The notes under the pieces were generated by a model. The model saw only the letters and a list, made by a program, of their open reading frames with translations. It had not been told where the DNA came from and ran no database searches. The position numbers and the translations under genes were made by a program. Source: a virus. Taken from it: 34,250 nucleotides of DNA. Position 1 is the stretch's first letter; every line of letters begins with the position of its first letter. Positions 1 to 6,741 of the stretch are shown one piece after another. The stretch is taken from the IMG/VR virus record IMGVR_UViG_3300035670_000770, positions 1 to 34,250 of that record; one strand, written 5' to 3'.

Positions 1-9
1 AAACGCCAT
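1..9 (-). CDS. Start of next late gene, probably tail sheath gp18 (partial)
   Basis: Only three codons are inside the window: ATG at 9-7 followed by codons for Ala and Phe. The start is supported by a good ribosome binding site (AGAGG, complement of 18-22) about nine bases upstream and by a late promoter octamer at 45-52. In T4 and its marine relatives the gene after large terminase gp17 is the tail sheath gp18, and a start of Met-Ala-Phe is compatible with that. The identity rests on gene order, because three residues cannot identify a family. Confidence 0.45.
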
Positions 10-44
10 GTTTATTACCTCTATGAGATTTTTTTTCTCAAAAC

Positions 45-52
45 TATTTATT
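45..52 (-). promoter_or_regulatory. T4-type late promoter (AATAAATA) for the gene after gp17
   Basis: The minus strand reads AATAAATA here, matching the T4/cyanophage late consensus NATAAATA. It lies 18 bases past the gp17 stop and about 36 bases upstream of the ATG at 9, leaving room for a leader with the AGAGG ribosome site. The repeated unit makes an overlapping ATAAATAAATA, so the exact register is ambiguous by four bases. Confidence 0.6.
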
Positions 53-69
53 TATCTTTATATTTTGAA

Positions 70-1746
70 CTACTTATATTCCCACATATAAGCCATATCA
101 CCATATTCATCAACATTCCACTTATCATCCGTAGCAGCAGTCCAATAATCTCCTTTAGTATCTACAAATGTAGTTTCAGTATCAGTCAAGCCATCCAATA
201 TAAAACCAAATGGAGCCATATCCTGCTCAATAGCCTCTCTTTGATCTTCAAAAATTCTTTTCCTAACATCATTTGAAGTAAGCTCCCTAAAATAAGGTTG
301 AGTTGATAACCAAGAGAAAATTACGAGACACATAGCTAAGTCATCATTACAACCTTCTTCAGCAGAGAAGCTGTCACTTTTTTGAATAAATGTAGTTAAC
401 TCACTAATAATATCATAATCTGGAACTAAAAGTTTATCATCTTCAATCATTGCTTTTAGGTTAGCACAGCCATACTTCTTAACTGCTTTGGTCATCTTAA
501 CCCCAAGTTGTGCTTTATTAGAAAATCCAGTTCCAACAATCTGCCCTGCACGACCTTTCATTGCACACATTAATAAATTATCGTACTCTAGGTCAAACTG
601 CAGGATATCTGCTACCTGCCCACCGATATCATTGACTTCTACCAATACATTGGCATTATTGTAGTTTTTGCCGACTGTATCTATGATATTGGGGAAGAGG
701 ATAGGTTTTATCTCATTATTCTTGTATTTTGCTACCATTTTATAAGGGATTGTAGTGACATCCATTACCACGAAGGCAGAGTAATCATTTCCAACTCCCC
801 TGGCAACGTCAACGGTCATTACATAATCATGACCATCTATTGGGTCTTCATATACATCCAATCCACCACTTCGTTTTAATGGATCTTCATAAACCATTGC
901 ACGAAGTTTATTTGGATTGATTAAAGTATCAACAGATCCTAGGAAGGTACATTCAAATTCTTGCTCAAACTGTCGTTGAGAAGTGTTTGCGATAGTTTCT
1001 TCTTTCCACTTCTGGTCTCTTCCTGGAACATCCCACCAATTAACTTCCAATGGTGTGTAACTGTTCTTTCCTCGTTCTGCATCGTGCCAGAACTTATAGA
1101 ACATGTTCATTCCATTTGGAGTGGAAATGATAATTACTTTAGTAGTTTTACCAGATGAAATAGTAGGGTATACAGAACTAAAGAACTGTTCTGCAATGTG
1201 GTTCGGAATGAACGCAAATTCGTCCAGGAAGATGATGTTGAATGAGTTTCCTCGGACAGCAGATGATGAAGTAGAAGCAGCAATAATCTTGGATCCGTTC
1301 TCTAGCTCCAGTGATCCACGGTTCCAAGAACCCACGCCCTGCTGCAACCATTTAGGTAAGTTTTCGTATGATAACTGCAATCTGGATAGAAGTTCTCTTG
1401 AGGTCTCTGCTTTGTTTGCAAGAATTGCGATTTTTACGTTGGGGTTGAACAAAGCATAATGTAACAGGTAGGAAACAACCGTAGTTGATTTTCCAGTCTG
1501 TCTTGGAAGCTTTGCGATATTAAATCTATGTTTATGGAAATTGTCAATCAATTTTTCTTGGAAGTCCCACATTTTAAATGGGACTAGACCTTCATCAAGA
1601 GAAACAATTTTGATGTATTTTTTTGCAAAATAAATTGGATCTTCTTGACATGTCAAATACTCTTCTAACTGTTCAGAAGTAAATTGTATTTGTACGTTAG
1701 AAGGTTTGAGGTTAGGATTACCTTTATAACTAGATCTTTCACTCAT
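70..1746 (-). CDS. gp17: Large terminase subunit gp17 (DNA-packaging ATPase and nuclease)
   Basis: This is the motor that docks on the portal, drives genome packaging with ATP and cuts the concatemer. The ATPase half has a Walker A-type loop LPRQTGKST at residues 80-88, Walker B IIFLDE at 171-176 and a coupling motif STPNG at about 208-212. The RNase H-like nuclease half shows the expected acidic residues: D313 in TVDVARG, E370 in VLVEVNDIGG and the DD pair at about 468-469 in CNDDLAMCL. These correspond by position to T4 gp17 D401, E458 and D542. Its 558 residues are somewhat shorter than T4's roughly 610. No intein or frameshift is seen. It is separated from its usual partner gp16 by two genes. 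No clear ribosome site precedes the ATG; the upstream gene ends 15 bases away. Confidence 0.97.
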   Translation of the reverse strand: MSERSSYKGNPNLKPSNVQIQFTSEQLEEYLTCQEDPIYFAKKYIKIVSLDEGLVPFKMWDFQEKLIDNFHKHRFNIAKLPRQTGKSTTVVSYLLHYALFNPNVKIAILANKAETSRELLSRLQLSYENLPKWLQQGVGSWNRGSLELENGSKIIAASTSSSAVRGNSFNIIFLDEFAFIPNHIAEQFFSSVYPTISSGKTTKVIIISTPNGMNMFYKFWHDAERGKNSYTPLEVNWWDVPGRDQKWKEETIANTSQRQFEQEFECTFLGSVDTLINPNKLRAMVYEDPLKRSGGLDVYEDPIDGHDYVMTVDVARGVGNDYSAFVVMDVTTIPYKMVAKYKNNEIKPILFPNIIDTVGKNYNNANVLVEVNDIGGQVADILQFDLEYDNLLMCAMKGRAGQIVGTGFSNKAQLGVKMTKAVKKYGCANLKAMIEDDKLLVPDYDIISELTTFIQKSDSFSAEEGCNDDLAMCLVIFSWLSTQPYFRELTSNDVRKRIFEDQREAIEQDMAPFGFILDGLTDTETTFVDTKGDYWTAATDDKWNVDEYGDMAYMWEYK

Positions 1747-1761
1747 AATATTTTATTTAAA

Positions 1762-2805
1762 TTAACATTTCCATTTACGCAGAGCTAATGCTTTTCTTGT
1801 TGGTCTGCCCTTTTCGTCTTTCATTGGTCCAGGATTGCCTCCCATTCTTGCACAGAATGATTTTTTCCGTGGTCCTCCTTCTGGTTGAGGTGGTTTTAAA
1901 TCAGATCCAGGATTTTCACGTTCATATGAACGTCTTCCCTTTTCGTTGAGTCCTCCACTAGGACTCTTACCAGACTTTTTTGTCCAAGCAGCCCCCTCAG
2001 TATTTAATTGTGTGCCGCTTCTTGGAATATACACATTTTTTTGTGGTTTTGGTTTTTTGTAATCTGGTCCTTTTAATTTAGATTTAGCAGCAGATTCTTC
2101 TCCTGCACTTGTTGTTCTATCTGCAAGATTTCTAATCTTTGCTTGTCTTCTAGCAGCACTATGTCCAGAACCAATTTGAAAACTTACATTATCTGCCTCA
2201 TTCATAAACTGAGAGAAAGATTTCTGCTCACTAATTTTTGCATCAGATGACAGATATTCTGCTGCGGTATCAATAAAATCTGCAGCTCGTGTAATTTTTG
2301 ATTGGACCCATGCAGGAAGCTGTTGATTTGATTTACGAATAATTTTACGAAGCATTTCAATGGATCTTTCCATTTGATCCATTTCAAGGTTTGCCATGTA
2401 ACCTTCGTGATCTTTGATTTTGCCAGAAGCAATTTCTTTATGATCTTCTTGCATGTTCAAAAGACTGGTATTCATTTCCCATGCACTAGGACCATATGAA
2501 CATTCTGATTTCTTTTCTGGTTTTTCACATATATGGCAATATCTAACTTCCTCTTTTTCTTCTTTAACAGCTTTTTTGCCGTTTTTCCATTCTCCCTTTA
2601 ATTTCTTTTCCATTTTTAGTAAATGCTTGTAGTAATCTGGAAACTCAGCAATATGCTGGAGAGCAATTCCATAAGCCTCTTGGTGAGTTGTTACGTGCTC
2701 TCTTTCTACAGTAGAACCGACTTCTGCTTGTCTAATGACATAATCAACAGAAACGCCATGTTTTTTGGCGATTTCCTTTTCTGTAGGAACTCTCAGTTTA
2801 GCCAT
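1762..2805 (-). CDS. DUF5661-DUF6321 multidomain cyanophage protein, function unknown
   Basis: The 347-residue protein appears to be three parts joined. Residues about 12-70 (KHGVSVDYVIRQAEVG, then EHVTTHQEAYGIALQHIAEFPDYY) look like DUF5661. Residues about 110-190, with AWVQSKITRAADFIDTAAEYL, match a helical segment common in cyanophage structural proteins. Residues about 268-347 (AAWTKKSGKSPSGGLNEKGR through the end ALRKWKC) match DUF6321, usually a stand-alone small protein. Cysteines at 90, 93 and 102 (CHIC followed by ECSYG) could bind metal. The C-terminal third is very rich in Lys and Arg, which suggests nucleic-acid contact. Its start overlaps the preceding stop as TAATG, so it is translationally coupled. 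Its place between gp16 and gp17 hints at a packaging or head role; that is inference. Confidence 0.8.
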   Translation of the reverse strand: MAKLRVPTEKEIAKKHGVSVDYVIRQAEVGSTVEREHVTTHQEAYGIALQHIAEFPDYYKHLLKMEKKLKGEWKNGKKAVKEEKEEVRYCHICEKPEKKSECSYGPSAWEMNTSLLNMQEDHKEIASGKIKDHEGYMANLEMDQMERSIEMLRKIIRKSNQQLPAWVQSKITRAADFIDTAAEYLSSDAKISEQKSFSQFMNEADNVSFQIGSGHSAARRQAKIRNLADRTTSAGEESAAKSKLKGPDYKKPKPQKNVYIPRSGTQLNTEGAAWTKKSGKSPSGGLNEKGRRSYERENPGSDLKPPQPEGGPRKKSFCARMGGNPGPMKDEKGRPTRKALALRKWKC

Positions 2806-3356
2806 TATCCACCTACTATTTGAACTTCAGTAATATGACCAACTGCAGCACCATTGCCATCTGGTTTTACTGAGAATTTAATTGAATTATTTAGAGTTGC
2901 AGTTCCAGTAAAATTTGCATATGCAGATGAATCTAATGCTACTGTAATGCTAGTATCAGTTACAGCCGTAACCTCTAGATGTGCAATTCCAGTATTATAA
3001 GCTGCAACAGAAGACCCAGTTAATGTTACGTAATCTCCAACAACAAATGAATGTCCTGGTCTACCACCACCCAAGTTTAGATTCAATACAGTATTTGTGG
3101 CACCTTTATCAATAGAGATAATTTGTACTTTTTTTGGAGTGGCACACTTAACTAGTTCTGACTGTTCTTTTGGAATGTGGAAATCATTTCCGTCTACAGC
3201 AGTTGGATTTCCACCCCAAGCCACATGAATAGCATCAGATGCATCAGCAGTAAAGCGATAAATTCCACTTCTTACAATAACTGCAGAAGATTGAGCTGCA
3301 TTTCCTCCAGTACATGATACAGCTGCAATATTTTGTACAACTTTTAAAACAGACAT
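2805..3356 (-). CDS. Small beta-rich structural protein between gp16 and gp17, unknown
   Basis: The 183-residue protein is rich in Ala, Ser, Thr, Val and Gly and has alternating hydrophobic strands typical of phage virion proteins (for example IVRSGIYRFTADASDAIHVA near the N terminus and FVVGDYVTLTGSS in the middle). It has no signal peptide or membrane segment. The start is well supported: AGGAG lies about eight bases upstream (complement of 3364-3368) and a late promoter octamer is at 3381-3388, so it heads a late unit with the 347-residue gene and gp17. I do not recognise a named family. A head or tail decoration protein is the simplest guess from composition and position. Confidence 0.75.
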   Translation of the reverse strand: MSVLKVVQNIAAVSCTGGNAAQSSAVIVRSGIYRFTADASDAIHVAWGGNPTAVDGNDFHIPKEQSELVKCATPKKVQIISIDKGATNTVLNLNLGGGRPGHSFVVGDYVTLTGSSVAAYNTGIAHLEVTAVTDTSITVALDSSAYANFTGTATLNNSIKFSVKPDGNGAAVGHITEVQIVGG

Positions 3357-3366
3357 TAAGATACTC

Positions 3367-3783
3367 CTATTCTTCTGTATTATTTATTTTTGATTGCTTT
3401 AGAAACTTTTGAAGTTCTGCAGTGCTTCCAATAAACATAGTATTATTTACAGTGGATGGACCTTTTCTTGTAGATGAATCTTCATCCATAGTTTTCATCT
3501 TTTTTTGCAAATCAATTAATTTATCGGTCATATCAGCAATATTTTTAATGCCCTGGAATGCAACTTCATATGCCCTTGGGTGATCACTATTTCTAGCTAC
3601 ATCCATGATGCCATCAATTGCTTCCTGACCCTTTCCAATTAAATTATATAATTGTTCTCTACTATATTCATAATCTTTTTCAATATCTTTTATATCATCT
3701 TCAAGTTTTACAATTTCTGTTTCAGAAACTGTATCTTGGGGAACAATATTAAAAGCGTCATCTAATTTATCGAATGTTGACAT
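3367..3783 (-). CDS. gp16: Small terminase subunit gp16
   Basis: The 138-residue acidic, helical protein matches the T4 gp16 pattern: an N-terminal tail, then a coiled-coil central domain (about residues 25-100, with EIVKLEDDIKDIEKDYEYSR and AFQGIKNIADMTDKLIDLQK). The C terminus carries MFIGSTAELQKFLKQ, a motif I recall from cyanophage gp16. The family forms rings that recognise concatemeric DNA and regulate the gp17 ATPase. It starts two bases after the gp15 stop. It is slightly shorter than T4 gp16 (about 164 residues). A late promoter for the next unit sits inside its final codons. Confidence 0.88.
   Translation of the reverse strand: MSTFDKLDDAFNIVPQDTVSETEIVKLEDDIKDIEKDYEYSREQLYNLIGKGQEAIDGIMDVARNSDHPRAYEVAFQGIKNIADMTDKLIDLQKKMKTMDEDSSTRKGPSTVNNTMFIGSTAELQKFLKQSKINNTEE
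3381..3388 (-). promoter_or_regulatory. T4-type late promoter (AATAAATA) ahead of the 183-aa gene
   Basis: The minus strand reads AATAAATA within the last few codons of gp16, 25 bases before the ATG at 3356. A transcript starting about six bases past the octamer would carry the AGGAG ribosome site. It defines a late unit of the 183-residue gene, the 347-residue gene and gp17. Confidence 0.65.
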
Positions 3784-3785
3784 AA

Positions 3786-4583
3786 CTATTCAGTCCAAAG
3801 TTCATTAAATCCAAAGTTATCATCTGGCTCGACTAAATTATCATCTAGTGTGTTAATAACTCCATCATTATTTAAGTCTTCCAGGGCTTTTGGAGTAGCA
3901 CTATATGTTACATATCTATTAGTGTTTATTGCAGTTCCAATATCAACATTAACCTTTTTAATTACTTCAGAAGTAGTAATTGGACCATAGATATAAGATT
4001 TTGCAGTAAATGTTAATGTATAAATAATAGTTCTTCTTACTCTAAAATCTCCTTCATACTCATCTTGAATTGATACATTATTTAATAAAATTGGAATATC
4101 TCTTTTCTCATCAGTTTCACTTACCATATTAATAGTAATTGAAAAATGCGGTTGAAAAAATGGAAGAATTTGTTCTAAAATTTGAACAGCATCATCATTA
4201 TTTTTACTAATAATTGCAACTTCAAAATCTAAATTGTATGGAACTGGCAAATAGTGACTATATGTTTTTTCTGCGTCTCCAGCTTTTGAACTTCTGCAAA
4301 TTTGTGTTGCACCAAGTTTTCTTGCTGGATCATATGAAATTCCTTTCATCTCAAAAGCAATTCTCGGCAATTGAATTTGAGTTGGTCTACGCTTATCTAA
4401 ATCTGGCTCTGCTTCTACTCTAGCCAAAAATTTTTCTGTTGGCCCATATGCCAACGGAACTTTAATAGTTTGCTTTACTGCTCCACCAGAGTCTTTTCTC
4501 TGAAGTTCTATATTATTAAATAGTGTACCAAATCCAATAATAGTTTTACGAATTGATTCGTTATAAAAATGTGTACCTAACAT
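3786..4583 (-). CDS. gp15: Tail completion and sheath stabiliser gp15
   Basis: The 265 residues fit the T4 gp15 length (about 272). The N-terminal MLGTHFYNESIRKTIIGFGT and the segments ARVEAEPDLD and LPRIAFEMKGISYDPARKL are characteristic of the family. Gp15 forms a hexameric ring on the tail terminus that stabilises the contracted or extended sheath and joins the neck. The ATG overlaps the gp14 stop as TAATG, so translation is probably coupled. The C-terminal stretch (residues about 230-265) is Asp/Asn-rich, with LNNDGVINTLDDN resembling a calcium-loop (dockerin or EF-hand-like) sequence. Confidence 0.93.
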   Translation of the reverse strand: MLGTHFYNESIRKTIIGFGTLFNNIELQRKDSGGAVKQTIKVPLAYGPTEKFLARVEAEPDLDKRRPTQIQLPRIAFEMKGISYDPARKLGATQICRSSKAGDAEKTYSHYLPVPYNLDFEVAIISKNNDDAVQILEQILPFFQPHFSITINMVSETDEKRDIPILLNNVSIQDEYEGDFRVRRTIIYTLTFTAKSYIYGPITTSEVIKKVNVDIGTAINTNRYVTYSATPKALEDLNNDGVINTLDDNLVEPDDNFGFNELWTE

Positions 4584-5680
4584 TAAAAGTCTCCCATGTT
4601 TGTATATTCACCAAATGGATTTCTTTCGGTCCAATCAACAATTTGATCTCCCTCGTCTTCAAACCATTTGTTCTCATTGAAGTCATCATTTTCATTTTCA
4701 ATAGAACTAAATGTGTTAATCACCCATTCAGCTCCACTAGTTTGACCAAGTATAGTTTCATTATCTATAAATGTTCCTACTATATCTATAAGCTCAAGCT
4801 CTAAGTTTGTCACGTCATAACGAATTACTTTTCCAGTAGCACCACTAATAGAACCAGTTACTAATTCTTCAAACTGATAAGTTCCAGTTGGAGCTAATAT
4901 TGCTTCTGCAGATGCACCAATACCAGAACCAGAAATAAACACAACTGGAGCACTGGTATAATTTATACCTGGATTAGTTACTTTTATTTCTGTTATAACT
5001 CCTCCAGACACAACAGCAGATGCAGATGCACCAGATGCTTCAATAACTTGCCCAAAGGTTATTGTAGTTCCAGATGCAGTATATCCAGAACCACCTGAAA
5101 TAACATTGATTTGTTTAATACCTTTAGTTAATTTAAATGTAATTGAATAACCTTCATCCCTTCTAATTTTATCAATTTCTGGAACTCCAGTCTCAAATCT
5201 TTCACTAGAGTCTTCCATTACCTCACATACTAATTGATATGTTGCAATCTGCCCTAATTGCCTAAATGGTTTATTGTGCTCAACAAATTTAATTTGAAAC
5301 AGTTGATTTGTCAGAGGAAAATAAATTGCATCACCCTCGTTTGGTCTTTCATTTGTAAGTAAATTATTAGAAGAAGAAATTAAATCTTCCCATCTTCTCT
5401 TTGATATTATAAATGTTGCTTCTTCTGAAATTCTAACTCCAAATTTACTTAATAAAGTTCCTTCTCCAGTAAATCCCTCATAATTAGAAACATACATCTC
5501 TATCATGTAATTTTCATCAAATAATGCTAATGGATCTTCTCTAAACAGCCTATCATCATTAGCAAATTCTCTTGGTAAATAATATACATCAAAACCATAA
5601 ATTTTCAAAGACTCAATAATTAAATCTTCATAGAGTCTTTGTTCTGATGATGTGCCGTGAGAGAAATAAACGTTTTTCAT
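4583..5680 (-). CDS. gp14: Neck protein gp14, enlarged by inserted beta modules
   Basis: Residues 1-190 match gp14: the start MKNVYFSHGTSSEQRLYEDL, the DVYYLPREF motif and the segment RRWEDLISS. Gp14 forms the ring below gp13 that connects head to tail. The protein is 365 residues against about 256 in T4. The excess lies at about residues 190-315, where two modules seen elsewhere in this window occur: a GGSGYT/GxNYTSAP module and an ISGATGKVIRYD/SGAEW module. The ending (WTERNPFGEY) returns to gp14 character. The start overlaps the gp13 stop as TAATG. Confidence 0.94.
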   Translation of the reverse strand: MKNVYFSHGTSSEQRLYEDLIIESLKIYGFDVYYLPREFANDDRLFREDPLALFDENYMIEMYVSNYEGFTGEGTLLSKFGVRISEEATFIISKRRWEDLISSSNNLLTNERPNEGDAIYFPLTNQLFQIKFVEHNKPFRQLGQIATYQLVCEVMEDSSERFETGVPEIDKIRRDEGYSITFKLTKGIKQINVISGGSGYTASGTTITFGQVIEASGASASAVVSGGVITEIKVTNPGINYTSAPVVFISGSGIGASAEAILAPTGTYQFEELVTGSISGATGKVIRYDVTNLELELIDIVGTFIDNETILGQTSGAEWVINTFSSIENENDDFNENKWFEDEGDQIVDWTERNPFGEYTNMGDF

Positions 5681-6501
5681 TATCCTACCATATCAAGTGG
5701 TGGTAATTCATATGTACTTAGAAGTTCTTCATATAGCTTATCTAACTCTCCAGATGCATCATCATATAATTGACGACCATTGAAAGTCACTCCACCTGGC
5801 ATTTGAATACCTTCAAATTTAGATAGATTTTGTCCCCACTGCTTTTTGATGAGTGAAGTTAAATATTTTTTAACCCAAATTTCATTGTAGAGTTTATTGA
5901 ACTCATTTGGATCCAATGCTCTATAGCAATCAATAACAATAAAATCATCCTTGGTTTGCATTCCCCAATCGAGGTCAATATATAATCTATTTTGAACTTT
6001 ATTATAGCGAATATCTTTATTACCTTCTAACATGAAATCTAGTGTTTCAAGGTAAGTCAAAACCATATAATAATTCATAATATCATATGAATAAAAATTA
6101 TAAAAGTCGTTTAGGAAGAACTGATATCTAAAACCAAACATATTATTAACAAAAGCATTCGATACTTTAAAGATGCCTTGTACTGCAATAACATGATCTG
6201 GAACTGTTAGATATCCTCTTCCCTCTTCAAAATTTAAAGTTCTAGATAAATCAGAATCGTTGGTATCAGTTTTAGTAGTAGTAAAATTTCGTATTTTACC
6301 ATTATCAATATCTTCTTGGGTAAGTTTGTACTTTAAGTACATCCTTTCCATGCCATTATAGGCTCTTTCATTAAAAATTTGAATTGTGTCGTCGATAAGA
6401 TCTTCGATTTGATCATCATCCACGTTGACTTCAATCACTGGTTTTCCAAGTTTACGAAGACAATATTCTTTTAATTGTACTCTACTACTTGGTTTTGCCA
6501 T
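5680..6501 (-). CDS. gp13: Neck protein gp13
   Basis: The 273-residue protein begins MAKPSSRVQLKEYCLRKLGK followed by PVIEVNVDDDQIEDLIDDT, the typical head-tail connector start of gp13 in T4-like phages (T4 about 309 residues). It forms the ring that binds the portal after packaging. Mid-protein it has aromatic, Asn-rich segments (FFLNDFYNFYSYDI) and the conserved DCYRALDPNEFNKLYNEIW. Its ATG overlaps the upstream stop as TAATG and the gp14 start overlaps its own stop, so the neck proteins are a coupled series. Confidence 0.94.
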   Translation of the reverse strand: MAKPSSRVQLKEYCLRKLGKPVIEVNVDDDQIEDLIDDTIQIFNERAYNGMERMYLKYKLTQEDIDNGKIRNFTTTKTDTNDSDLSRTLNFEEGRGYLTVPDHVIAVQGIFKVSNAFVNNMFGFRYQFFLNDFYNFYSYDIMNYYMVLTYLETLDFMLEGNKDIRYNKVQNRLYIDLDWGMQTKDDFIVIDCYRALDPNEFNKLYNEIWVKKYLTSLIKKQWGQNLSKFEGIQMPGGVTFNGRQLYDDASGELDKLYEELLSTYELPPLDMVG

Positions 6502-6713
6502 TATGCTGACCTTCTAGATTTAGCTGGTTCTTTTTGAGTTTCTAGAGATTCATCAAATGAATCTCCATCTGAAATTTCTGTTTGTTTGTACATATTTGTA
6601 ATAACACTATTGAGGTAAATTACTTTAGCCTCAAGCATAATATTTTGTGATGTCAATTCATTAATTTTTTTTTGCATCACCGATAACAAATTGTTAATTT
6701 CATCTTGATTCAT
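6501..6713 (-). CDS. Small coiled-coil protein upstream of gp13, unknown
   Basis: The 70-residue protein has a heptad-like hydrophobic pattern at residues 5-42 (INNLLSVMQKKINELTSQNI and onward), predicting one coiled coil, then an acidic Ser-rich tail and a basic end (KSRRSA). A strong ribosome site (GGAGA, about seven bases upstream) supports the ATG. It is coupled to gp13 by a TAATG overlap. By position it corresponds to where T4 has wac (fibritin), also a coiled-coil protein, but I see no sequence evidence of homology. Confidence 0.7.
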   Translation of the reverse strand: MNQDEINNLLSVMQKKINELTSQNIMLEAKVIYLNSVITNMYKQTEISDGDSFDESLETQKEPAKSRRSA

Positions 6714-6741
6714 GATGTTCTCCAGAATTATATTCTATATA

